Source: GCA-2731375 sp964631725
GTDB lineage: Bacteria; Pseudomonadota; Alphaproteobacteria; GCA-2731375
Assembly (NCBI GenBank): GCA_964631725.1
Contig: CAZVYX010000011.1
Span: 53,513 to 117,512 of the forward strand
Length of the DNA: 64,000 nucleotides
Reading direction: 5' to 3'
Positions 1 through 7,233 of this stretch are shown here, in pieces. The first letter of the stretch is position 1; every line of letters begins with the position of its first letter. Under the pieces are notes generated by a model. The model was not told the origin of the DNA, did no database searches, and saw only the letters and a program-made list of their open reading frames with translations. The translations under genes were made by a program, and so were the position numbers.

Positions 1-615
1 TTTGGCCGGTCGGCCGGGACGGGCCCATAGGGGAAAAATCACGATATCGCCGGCCCCTTGGCGCAAGCCCGCCAGGATGGCTGACAGGCGTTCGCCGCGG
101 TGGATGATGGTGACGCTGCCCCCTGAAACCGTACGCCGCATACAAAACGCCAACCAGTCTTGCAACTGCGTATCGCCCTCACCATGGGCGATGGCCTTGC
201 TCCGGTTCGGCGGGGTGGAGGCGCGGCCCGCCACATGGAACGGCGGATTGCAAACCGTGTGATCGAAAACCGTTTGGCCGATCTCCCCTGGCGGTTGGCC
301 GATGTCGCCCTGCACGATAGCAACCCTGTCGGTCAAGCCGTTGGCGGCAATATTGTCCTCTCCCAAGCGTACCAGCTCGGGCTGCAATTCCAGGCCGCGA
401 AGCGTCAGCTCCGGGCAGCGCCAGGCCAGGCACAGGGAAACCGCGCCGACGCCGGCGCCGGCGTCCAGCACCACCTGTCCCGGTTTGGCCCGTACCGCCG
501 CCGCCAGCAAGACCGCGTCGTCGCCGGCGCGGTAGCCGTGGCGCGGCTGGCGCAGGGCGATGCGCCGGTCAAGCAGGCCGTCCTGGGTAATATCAACGAC
601 ACCATCAGGGTTCAT
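1..615 (-). CDS. TrmN6/YfiC-like tRNA adenine-N6 methyltransferase (3' end beyond window)
   Basis: SAM-dependent methyltransferase of the tRNA1(Val) A37-N6 / HemK-like class. 205 codons are visible and the C-terminus lies off the left edge. The translation has SAM motif I DAGAGVG at residues 51-57 and the N6-adenine signature NPPF at 123-126, preceded by an RHGYRAGDDAVLL segment typical of TrmN6 proteins. The ATG at 615 overlaps the last 11 bases of the upstream DUF2007 gene, so the two are probably co-transcribed. The family call is firm; the exact tRNA substrate is inferred. Confidence 0.85.
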   Translation of the reverse strand, partial: MNPDGVVDITQDGLLDRRIALRQPRHGYRAGDDAVLLAAAVRAKPGQVVLDAGAGVGAVSLCLAWRCPELTLRGLELQPELVRLGEDNIAANGLTDRVAIVQGDIGQPPGEIGQTVFDHTVCNPPFHVAGRASTPPNRSKAIAHGEGDTQLQDWLAFCMRRTVSGGSVTIIHRGERLSAILAGLRQGAGDIVIFPLWARPGRPAK

Positions 616-823
616 AGGTTTCGATATCCGCCTCCGCCAACAGGCCGCGGGCCCGCGTCTCGTCCTCGTCCAGCACCATCAGGCGCCGGTTAAAGGCGCC
701 GATGGAACCCTCGACAACGGAAATATGCTGATCCAGCAGCACGCTTTCGATGCCGGCGTCGCGCAAATAGACCTCCACCCACGACAGTAACACCACGTCG
801 TTGCTGCGCAGCAGTTCGATCAT
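605..823 (-). CDS. DUF2007 domain protein
   Basis: A 72-aa protein starting MIELLRSND, with the compact alpha/beta pattern of DUF2007 (putative signal-transducing or prokaryotic-zinc-associated family). It has a conserved-looking acidic tail LVLDEDE-type segment and no membrane segment. It overlaps the methyltransferase start by 11 bp, so translational coupling is likely. The molecular function of DUF2007 is not established. The polyprenyl synthase is divergent about 107 bp upstream. Confidence 0.75.
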   Translation of the reverse strand: MIELLRSNDVVLLSWVEVYLRDAGIESVLLDQHISVVEGSIGAFNRRLMVLDEDETRARGLLAEADIETYEP

Positions 824-930
824 CGGCCCCTCGTCCTGCGGTCCCGGTCATTGCGCCCTTGCATTATGACCCATGAATGCAGTCTATAGAGCTTGCGGCG
901 GCAAGTCGCGGGTAACCAGAGGAACGCTCG

Positions 931-1947
931 GTGGCGGATGTAGTACAGTTGGAAGGGGCGGCGCCCCGGCGGCCCTCGATGGAACCGCTGATGCAGTTGG
1001 TCGGTGATGATCTGATCAAGGTCAACCATACGATCCTGGACCGCATGCACAGCCGGGCGCCGCTGATCCCGCAATTGGCCGGGCATATCATTGCCTCGGG
1101 CGGCAAGCGCCTGCGGCCCATGCTGACCCTGGCGACGACGCGGCTGTGCGGCTATGTCGGCGAACGCCAGATCGGACTGGCGGCGGCGGTGGAGTTTATC
1201 CATACCGCCTCGTTGCTGCATGATGACGTGGTGGACGAAAGCGACCTGCGCCGGGGCGATGCCACGGCGAACGTGCTGTGGGGCAATCAGCCCAGCGTTC
1301 TGGTTGGCGATTTTCTGTTTTCCCGCGCTTTTCAGATCATGGTTCAGGACGGCAGCCTGGAAGTGCTGCGCGTGCTGGCGAATGCCTCCGCGATCATCTC
1401 GGAAGGCGAGGTGATGCAGCTCGAAACCCTGAACAACGTTGAAATACCGGAGGAAAAATACCTCGACGTGGTCGCCGCCAAGACCGCCGCGCTGTTCGCC
1501 GCCGCCTGCCGTATCGGCGCCGTCATCGCCGGCCGCGGCGCGGTCGAGGAAGATGCCCTGGAGGCTTTCGGCCGCAACCTTGGCATCGCTTTTCAACTGG
1601 TCGACGACACCCTGGATTATTCCGCGCAGCAAGCGACATTGGGCAAGGCGGTGGGCGATGATTTTCGCGAGGGCAAGGTGACCCTGCCGGTCCTGCTGGC
1701 CTACCGCCGGGGCGATGAGGCCGAGCGCGCCTTCTGGGGCCGCTGCATCGGCGATTGCGAACAAAACGACGGCGATCTGGAACAGGCCATGGAATTGCTG
1801 CAGCGCCACGACGCCTTGCGCGATTCCATTGAGCGGGCCCGCCACTACGGCGCCATGGCCCGCGACGGCCTGGGCATCTTCCCCGACGGCGAGGCCAAGC
1901 GCGCCCTGGTCGATGTCGTCGATTTCTGTATCGAACGAGCTTACTAG
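931..1947 (+). CDS. ispB: Polyprenyl (octaprenyl-type) diphosphate synthase
   Basis: A 338-aa trans-prenyltransferase that extends farnesyl diphosphate with IPP to make the ubiquinone side chain. It has GGKRLRP at 57-63, the first aspartate-rich motif HDDVVDESD (Asp98, Asp99, Asp102) followed by LRRG, and the second motif DDTLD at 225-229. Small residues stand before the first motif, as in long-chain synthases. The GTG start at 931 has an AGAGGA box about 7 bases upstream. It is monocistronic, with a hairpin after the stop. Chain length cannot be read from sequence alone. Confidence 0.93.
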   Translation: MADVVQLEGAAPRRPSMEPLMQLVGDDLIKVNHTILDRMHSRAPLIPQLAGHIIASGGKRLRPMLTLATTRLCGYVGERQIGLAAAVEFIHTASLLHDDVVDESDLRRGDATANVLWGNQPSVLVGDFLFSRAFQIMVQDGSLEVLRVLANASAIISEGEVMQLETLNNVEIPEEKYLDVVAAKTAALFAAACRIGAVIAGRGAVEEDALEAFGRNLGIAFQLVDDTLDYSAQQATLGKAVGDDFREGKVTLPVLLAYRRGDEAERAFWGRCIGDCEQNDGDLEQAMELLQRHDALRDSIERARHYGAMARDGLGIFPDGEAKRALVDVVDFCIERAY

Positions 1948-1961
1948 TTTTTGTCGTTCAC

Positions 1962-1982
1962 GCCGTGCGCCAAGCGCACGGC
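1962..1982 (+). terminator. Hairpin after ispB
   Basis: A perfect 9-bp stem (GCCGTGCGC / GCGCACGGC) with a CAA loop lies 14 bases after the ispB stop. No T-run follows on the plus strand, so it may be a weak or Rho-assisted terminator or a 3'-end stabiliser. Confidence 0.5.
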
Positions 1983-2043
1983 TCCACTAGGACGGCGCAG
2001 GGGCGCCGGGCCGCCGTCGCGGCCTTAATTCTCATTCCGAGTC

Positions 2044-2072
2044 TTGCCGCCGCCCGTCCTGGGCGCTATAAG
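2044..2072 (+). promoter_or_regulatory. Sigma-70-type promoter for tRNA-Pro
   Basis: TTGCCG (2044-2049) and TATAAG (2067-2072) are separated by exactly 17 bp. A start near 2080 would leave about 30 nt before the mature tRNA end. Called by eye. Confidence 0.5.
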
Positions 2073-2109
2073 CACGCGGTCCGTCACGCTCAGCGGCGGG
2101 CAACATTGC

Positions 2110-2186
2110 CGGAGTGTAGCTCAGCCTGGTAGAGCACCGTCTTCGGGAGGCGGGGGTCGGAGGTTCAAATCCTCTCACTCCGACCA
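2110..2186 (+). tRNA. tRNA-Pro (anticodon CGG)
   Basis: A 77-nt cloverleaf. Acceptor arms are CGGAGTG and CACTCCG; the D-arm contains AGCTCAGCCTGGTAGAGC; the anticodon stem is CCGTC/GGCGG around loop TTCGGGA, giving anticodon CGG with U33. The T-arm is GTCGGAGGTTCAAATCC-like, the discriminator is A, and the CCA tail is encoded. It reads CCG proline codons. Confidence 0.95.
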
Positions 2187-2196
2187 ATTGTAGAAG

Positions 2197-2230
2197 CCCT
2201 TCCGCGTCCCGCGCGGGAGGGTTTTTCTCT
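2197..2230 (+). terminator. Rho-independent terminator of tRNA-Pro
   Basis: A 10-bp stem (CCCTTCCGCG / CGCGGGAGGG, one G-U pair) with loop TCCCG is followed directly by TTTTTCTCTTT. This is a canonical intrinsic terminator just after the tRNA. Confidence 0.88.
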
Positions 2231-2250
2231 TTGCGCAGCGGTCTTCGGAT

Positions 2251-2451
2251 CTAGCGGTAGGCATCCTTGATCATTTCATTGCGCGCATGATCGGCTGGCG
2301 TTTCTTGCAGCACCTCGTAATAGTCCAGGGTTTTCGCCGCATCGGCGCCGAAGCCCAGTTTTTCCAGGGCATCGGCCACATCCACGCCGCGCGCCTCGGC
2401 CGTCACGCCGTCCGGCCAGTGAAAACGATAAAGCGTCGTGGGTTCGGTCAT
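2251..2451 (-). CDS. Small hypothetical protein (66 aa)
   Basis: A 66-aa soluble protein with no signal or membrane segment. The ATG at 2451 overlaps the stop codon of the CCA-adding enzyme (ATGA arrangement), so it is the last gene of the minus-strand operon. It begins with a beta-like YRFHWPDG segment and ends helical. I do not recognise the family. The coupling and codon use support it being real. Confidence 0.65.
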   Translation of the reverse strand: MTEPTTLYRFHWPDGVTAEARGVDVADALEKLGFGADAAKTLDYYEVLQETPADHARNEMIKDAYR

Positions 2452-3602
2452 GGCATGCTCTTGAGCATCGCCAGCAGTTCATCCCGGCTGGCGGCGAAAT
2501 CATCGGCCCGCCAAGTCTCTTCCAGCGCGCGCAGTTTCTCGCCCACCTCCGGGCCCGGCCGCATACCCAGGGCCAGGGCGTCGCTGCCCTTGAGGGGGAA
2601 GGGCGGCGGCGTTGCCTCGTCGATGCGGGGCGGCAGCTCCGGCAGCCCTTGTTGCAGGGCCAGATCGCCGATCCGCTCGGCGCCGTGGTCATGGAGCAGT
2701 TGGCGCAGGGCGGGGCGGGTGATGTCGGCGCTCAACTGAACCGGCGGGGCCATCAGGAAGCTCAGGCGGCCGGCTTGTTTGTTTGACAGGCGCAGACGTT
2801 CCGCGATGGATACCGGGCCAGCGGTGGCGATGGCGGACAGGCGGCGCAGGGGGTCATCGTCGGTGCGGACGAGTTGCTCCAGATCAAAACCGTCGGGCAG
2901 GACTTGATCCAAGACACTGGCTTCGGCCATCAGTTGCAGGCTGGGCAAGGGCTCCGGCGCGGCCAGCAGCTTGAAGGTTTCATCGCGCACCCGTTCGCCG
3001 CTCAGGCCCGCGATGCCCGGCGCGGCGGCGCTGCAGGCGGCCAGGGCCGCGCCATCGGGTTCGCCCCGTCCGAACAGTGCGAGAAAGCGGAAAAAACGCA
3101 GGATGCGGAGTTTGTCTTCGTCGATCCGCTGGGCTGGATCGCCGACGAAGCGCACCCGGCCCGCGTCCAGGTCCGCCTGGCCGCCGGTAGGATCGTACAA
3201 TTGTCCGTCCATGTCGGCATAGATGGCATTGATGGTGAAATCCCGCCGGGCCGCGTCCTTTTGCCAATCGTCCGTGAAGGCGACCTTGGCGTGACGGCCG
3301 AATGTTTCCACATCGACCCGCAGGGTGGTGATTTCGAAATGCTGTCCCGACGCCAGGGCCGTGACGGTGCCGTGTTTCAGGCCTGTGGGGATGACTTTGA
3401 TGCCGGCGGCTTCCAGCAGGCGCATGCTGTCTTCGGGCGCCTGGTCGATGGCGATGTCGAGATCGGTGCTGCCGCGGCCCAACAGGGCATCGCGGACACA
3501 GCCGCCGACAAAGCGCGGCGTCGCCCCCGCCGATGCCAGGGCCGCCAGGACCGAGCGGGAGGCGGCGGAGGTCAGCCAGGGCTGTTGCGCAAGCCGCGTC
3601 AT
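2448..3602 (-). CDS. CCA tRNA nucleotidyltransferase (class II poly(A) polymerase-like)
   Basis: A 384-aa class II nucleotidyltransferase that adds or repairs the 3' CCA of tRNA. The N-terminal head has FVGGCVRDALLG near residue 31 and metal-binding DLDIAID, then RRDFTINAIY and DEDKLRILRFFRF, the RNA/nucleotide-binding signatures. The C-terminal part is alpha-helical and shorter than in E. coli Cca, with no HD domain. It starts 9 bases after the DUF6111 stop and its stop overlaps the 66-aa gene. Strong call. Confidence 0.92.
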   Translation of the reverse strand: MTRLAQQPWLTSAASRSVLAALASAGATPRFVGGCVRDALLGRGSTDLDIAIDQAPEDSMRLLEAAGIKVIPTGLKHGTVTALASGQHFEITTLRVDVETFGRHAKVAFTDDWQKDAARRDFTINAIYADMDGQLYDPTGGQADLDAGRVRFVGDPAQRIDEDKLRILRFFRFLALFGRGEPDGAALAACSAAAPGIAGLSGERVRDETFKLLAAPEPLPSLQLMAEASVLDQVLPDGFDLEQLVRTDDDPLRRLSAIATAGPVSIAERLRLSNKQAGRLSFLMAPPVQLSADITRPALRQLLHDHGAERIGDLALQQGLPELPPRIDEATPPPFPLKGSDALALGMRPGPEVGEKLRALEETWRADDFAASRDELLAMLKSMP

Positions 3603-3611
3603 CGCTCGGCG

Positions 3612-3887
3612 CTAGTTGAACTTGCCGGGCACGATCTTGCCGTCTTCCACATGCGGCGCGACGTAGCTGCCGCCGGCCGGATCACCGGTGAAGAACCAGA
3701 CCGCGATCAACGACGCCACGAGAAACGCCAGGCCGGTGGCGAAAAGCCAGAACCACGGCGCCTCGTCAAACGCCCGTCCCTCCTTCTGTTCCTGGGCCCG
3801 GGCCCGGCGCGTGGCGAAGACATATAGGCCATAGGCAATGAAGGGCAGCAGAAACGGAATCAGGTGATAGAGAATCTTGTGGATCAC
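3612..3887 (-). CDS. DUF6111 family small membrane protein
   Basis: A 91-aa protein with two hydrophobic segments, about residues 4-25 (ending VFATRRARAQEQ) and 45-67 (WFWLFATGLAFLVASLIAVWFF), and a soluble tail ending KIVPGKFN. This is the DUF6111 arrangement known from alphaproteobacteria between Nudix and CCA-adding genes. The start is GTG at 3887 with an AGAGAG-like box. It sits between the Nudix and cca genes with gaps of 13 and 9 bases. Function unknown. Confidence 0.75.
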   Translation of the reverse strand: MIHKILYHLIPFLLPFIAYGLYVFATRRARAQEQKEGRAFDEAPWFWLFATGLAFLVASLIAVWFFTGDPAGGSYVAPHVEDGKIVPGKFN

Positions 3888-3900
3888 GCCGCTGCTCTCT

Positions 3901-4551
3901 TTACAGCAGATCGTGGACGCGGCGGTACAGGTTCATCAGCATGCCCGCCGTGGCGCCCCAGATATAGAATTCACCATAGGGCATGGCGTAATACTGCCGC
4001 TTGTGGCCATTCCATTCCCGGCTGTGCCGTTGATGGTTCTTTGGGTCGAACAGGAACTCCAGCGGCACCTCGAAGACTTCCGCAACCTCGAAATCATCCA
4101 CGTTCAGATCGAAGCCCAGGCGCACGAAGCCCACGACCGGGGTGACATGAAAACCCGTTCCGGTTTCGTAAGCATCGAGATATCCCGCGACTTCCACATA
4201 GGCGCGGTCCAGGCCGATTTCCTCCTCGGTCTCTCGCAGGGCGGTATCGATCACGTCCAGATCGTCTTCCTCGACCCGGCCGCCGGGAAAACTCACCTGG
4301 CCGGCATGGTGATGCAGATGGTCGGTGCGCTTGGTTAAAAGCACCGTCAGGCCGCTGTTATGTTCCACCAGGGGCACGAGAACGGCCGCCGGTTTCAGGC
4401 GTTCCTCGGGATCCACCCAATCCTGCATGAAGGGGTTCAGATCGTGGTCGCCGGTAGAGGGGCGCATATCATCGTAGGCGCGGGAAACTACCTTTGGCCG
4501 AAGCTTGGATACTATAAGGTCGCGCAACTGCGGCTCCTCTTTGGCTCTCAT
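3901..4551 (-). CDS. CoA pyrophosphatase-type Nudix hydrolase
   Basis: A 216-aa Nudix hydrolase. Residues 71-91 (LLTKRTDHLHHHAGQVSFPG then G) match the NuCoA signature, and the Nudix box runs G91 to L114 with the catalytic RETEEEIG at 106-113. The fifth-position acid is Asp97 (GGxxExxD), as usual in this subfamily. It likely hydrolyses CoA or oxidised CoA to phosphopantetheine and 3',5'-ADP. The ATG overlaps the DUF1285 stop by 4 bp, so it is translationally coupled. Confidence 0.88.
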   Translation of the reverse strand: MRAKEEPQLRDLIVSKLRPKVVSRAYDDMRPSTGDHDLNPFMQDWVDPEERLKPAAVLVPLVEHNSGLTVLLTKRTDHLHHHAGQVSFPGGRVEEDDLDVIDTALRETEEEIGLDRAYVEVAGYLDAYETGTGFHVTPVVGFVRLGFDLNVDDFEVAEVFEVPLEFLFDPKNHQRHSREWNGHKRQYYAMPYGEFYIWGATAGMLMNLYRRVHDLL

Positions 4552-5132
4552 GATATTACACCAGATGTGCCGTTAGGCGAACAGAAGGGAAAAAAGATGT
4601 CGGCGCTCCAGATCCCAATCCGGGTTCCGCCATCAGCCGTTTCCTCAACCGCCAAATCAACCAGATCATAGAAGATGGCACGGCTGATCAACGCTTCCAA
4701 GCGTCCGCGGACATGCACATAAGGCGAGGGCTCTTCCGTTTCCGGGTCGATTTCGACCCGGATGGCATGCTCGGGGCCCGCCATGACCTCATCATCCACA
4801 TTGGTGCGAAAGGTCAGCACCTGCTCCCGCCCGGTACCATGGACCGTCATCGCCACGGCCTGAAACGGCGCATCGTCGACGGTGATGGAGAATTTTTCCA
4901 CCGGCGTGACCAGATAATAGATCTCGTCCGCGTCGCGGCGCAGGATCGAGGCGAACAGTTTGACCATGGCCGGTCGATTGATGGGGGAGCCGAGATAATG
5001 CCAGGCGCCGTCGCGGCTGATACGCATGTCCAGCACGCCGCTGAAATCCGGCTGCCAGGTTTCCACCGGCGGCAGCTTTCCCTTCGGCAATTGCGCCGCG
5101 ATCGCCTGAATATCCGGCATCATATCCAGCAT
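4548..5132 (-). CDS. DUF1285 domain protein
   Basis: First gene of the minus-strand operon DUF1285-Nudix-DUF6111-cca-66aa. The start chosen (ATG at 5132) gives 194 aa beginning MLDMMPDIQ. The open frame reaches 5168, so a start at 5159 or 5168 is possible. The segment GVLDMRISRDGAWHYLGSPI and the following YYLVTPVEKFSITVDDAPF match DUF1285, small proteins of two similar beta-rich halves with unknown function. No signal or membrane segments. Confidence 0.8.
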   Translation of the reverse strand: MLDMMPDIQAIAAQLPKGKLPPVETWQPDFSGVLDMRISRDGAWHYLGSPINRPAMVKLFASILRRDADEIYYLVTPVEKFSITVDDAPFQAVAMTVHGTGREQVLTFRTNVDDEVMAGPEHAIRVEIDPETEEPSPYVHVRGRLEALISRAIFYDLVDLAVEETADGGTRIGIWSADIFFPFCSPNGTSGVIS

Positions 5133-5274
5133 CTTCTTTTCCAAGTTGACTCCGCGCATAAGCTGCAAGATCCGGTCCGCGATTGGCCCCCCACGCCGTC
5201 ATGGTTCGGCTAGCCCTTCGCTCGCGTAAACGTTACCCTGTCGGCTAGATCAAAACAGGGGACTCTTCAATATA

Positions 5275-6282
5275 GTGGACAACATGGCATCCGTCAGTGA
5301 AACCGAAAAAAAATTGATCGCGGATATCGAGGCCGCCGTCGAACGTATCGCCAGGGTACGGCAAATGATCGGCCGGGTCATCTTCGGCCAGGAGGCGGTG
5401 GTTGATGAGACCTTGATCACCCTGCTGGCGGGCGGCCACGGCCTGCTGATCGGCGTGCCCGGGCTGGCCAAGACCCGTTTGGTGGAGACCCTGGGAACGG
5501 TTTTCGGCCTGGCCGAGAAACGGGTGCAATTCACGCCCGATCTGATGCCCGCCGATATCCTCGGTTCCGAGGTTTTGGAAGAGGCCGACAGCGGCAAGCG
5601 AACATTCCGCTTTATTCCCGGACCGGTGTTCTGCCAGCTGCTGATGGCGGACGAGATCAACCGGGCCAGCCCGCGCACGCAATCGGCGCTTCTGCAGGCG
5701 ATGCAGGAACAGTTCGTCACCATCGCCGGGCAGCACCACCCTCTGCCGCGGCCCTTTCATGTCCTGGCGACCCAGAACCCGCTTGAGCAGGAAGGCACCT
5801 ATCCCCTGCCGGAGGCGCAGTTGGACCGCTTTCTGCTGCAAATCGATGTGGACTATCCGGACCGGGAGGCGGAACGGCGCATGTTGATCGCCACCACGGG
5901 CGGCGAGCAGGCGCCGATCGAAGCGGTGATGGATGGCGAACAATTGCGGGCAACCCAGGAATTGATCCGCCACATCCCCGTCGGTGACAGCGTCGTCGAG
6001 GCGATCTTGAGCCTGGTCCGCAACGGCCGCCCGGAGGACAGCCCGATCCAGGGGATCCGCGAACAGGTCGCCTGGGGTCCCGGCCCACGGGCCAGCCAGG
6101 CGATGATGCTGGCGGTTCGCGCCCGGGCCCTGCTGGATGGCCGGCTGGCACCCTCGGTCGACGATGTCCTGGCCCTGGCCGGACCGGTGCTGCGCCATCG
6201 CATGGCGTTGACCTTCGCCGCTCGGGCCGATGGCATCACCCTGGCGCAGGTCATCAGCCGCCTGGCCGAGCCCCTGGCCTAG
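5275..6282 (+). CDS. MoxR-family AAA+ ATPase
   Basis: A 335-aa MoxR ATPase, a chaperone-like AAA+ protein paired with VWA-domain partners. It has Walker A GVPGLAKT at 60-67, Walker B/DEINR at 126-130 and sensor motif ATQNPLEQEGTYPLPEAQLD. It starts with GTG at 5275; an ATG at 5284 is an equally possible start. It opens a four-gene operon (MoxR, DUF58, DUF4159, VWA-like) with gaps of at most about 9 bp. Its partner is probably the DUF58 or VWA-like product. Client unknown. Confidence 0.92.
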   Translation: MDNMASVSETEKKLIADIEAAVERIARVRQMIGRVIFGQEAVVDETLITLLAGGHGLLIGVPGLAKTRLVETLGTVFGLAEKRVQFTPDLMPADILGSEVLEEADSGKRTFRFIPGPVFCQLLMADEINRASPRTQSALLQAMQEQFVTIAGQHHPLPRPFHVLATQNPLEQEGTYPLPEAQLDRFLLQIDVDYPDREAERRMLIATTGGEQAPIEAVMDGEQLRATQELIRHIPVGDSVVEAILSLVRNGRPEDSPIQGIREQVAWGPGPRASQAMMLAVRARALLDGRLAPSVDDVLALAGPVLRHRMALTFAARADGITLAQVISRLAEPLA

Positions 6283-6291
6283 GCAGGCATT

Positions 6292-7230
6292 GTGGCGGTC
6301 GCCCCGAACAAGATCGGACCCGCGGCGGAGCAATTGGCCGCCGCCCTGCCGGCCCTGCTGGTGGCGGCGGAACGGGTCGCGGCCACCGTCGTGCAGGGTG
6401 TTCATGGCCGTCGCCGCGTGGGCAGCGGCGAGACCTTTTGGCAATACCGCCGCTATCAGGGCGGCGACAGCGCCTCGGCCATCGATTGGCGGCAATCGGC
6501 GAAAAGCCAGAAAACCTTCGTTCGGGAAAACGAATGGGAAGCGGCGCAAAGTGTCTGGCTGTGGCGCGACCGATCCGCCTCGATGGACTATCAGTCCGGC
6601 GGGGCGGTGGAGCGCAAGCAGGACCGGGCCGATCTGTTGCTATTGGCCCTGGCATCCCTGTTGTTGCGCGGCGGCGAGCATGTTGGACTTTACGGACAGG
6701 ACACCACCGCCACCGGCGGCCGCGCCACCCTGACCCGCCTGGGCGCGCATTTGCAGGATCGCCGTGCCCCCGCCCCGGCCCAATCGGGCCTGCCCGAAGC
6801 CGGCCGTTTGCCGCGCTTTGCCCAATTGGTGCTGTTCGGCGATTTCCTCGCGCCCCTGGACGAGGTCGAGGCCATGGTCAAACGTTTCGCCGATCAAGGC
6901 GCCCGCGGCCATCTGGTGCAAATTCTGGATCCGGCGGAAGAAGATCTGCCTTTTCTGGGCCGCACCGAATTCGAAGGGCCGGAGGATGAAGGCAGGTTGC
7001 TGATTGGCCGCGTCGAAAGCCTGCGCGATGACTATATCGACCGCATGGCGGCCCGGCGGCAAAGCCTGCGCGACATCGCCCGCCGGGCCGGTTGGGGCTT
7101 TGCCTCGCATCGCACGGACCGGCCGCCGCAGACCGCATTGCTGGCATTGTATAGTGCCCTCAGCAACGATTTGGGCGGCGAGATGGTCGGCGAGATGGGC
7201 GGTCGCCTGGGCGGCGGAACCGGGCCCTAG
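6292..7230 (+). CDS. DUF58 domain protein
   Basis: A 312-aa DUF58 protein, GTG start 9 bp after moxR. It has the family signature FWQYRRYQGGDSASAIDWRQ near residue 45, a VWA-like fold start (VWLWRDRSASMDY, D-x-S-x-S-like) and the late ADQGARGHLVQILDPAEEDLPF segment. DUF58 proteins accompany MoxR ATPases and the membrane proteins encoded downstream. Soluble, no signal peptide. Role inferred from context only: a MoxR-dependent envelope or complex-assembly system. Confidence 0.88.
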   Translation: MAVAPNKIGPAAEQLAAALPALLVAAERVAATVVQGVHGRRRVGSGETFWQYRRYQGGDSASAIDWRQSAKSQKTFVRENEWEAAQSVWLWRDRSASMDYQSGGAVERKQDRADLLLLALASLLLRGGEHVGLYGQDTTATGGRATLTRLGAHLQDRRAPAPAQSGLPEAGRLPRFAQLVLFGDFLAPLDEVEAMVKRFADQGARGHLVQILDPAEEDLPFLGRTEFEGPEDEGRLLIGRVESLRDDYIDRMAARRQSLRDIARRAGWGFASHRTDRPPQTALLALYSALSNDLGGEMVGEMGGRLGGGTGP

Positions 7231-7233
7231 ACC

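Noticed and set aside
820..1845. Long minus-strand open frame opposite ispB
   Set aside because: Shadow of a high-GC gene on the other strand: Gln/His/Arg-rich translation with no family features, while the plus strand has full prenyltransferase motifs. Similar shadows at 5245-6549, 6640-7611 and 45138-46637 were dropped for the same reason.
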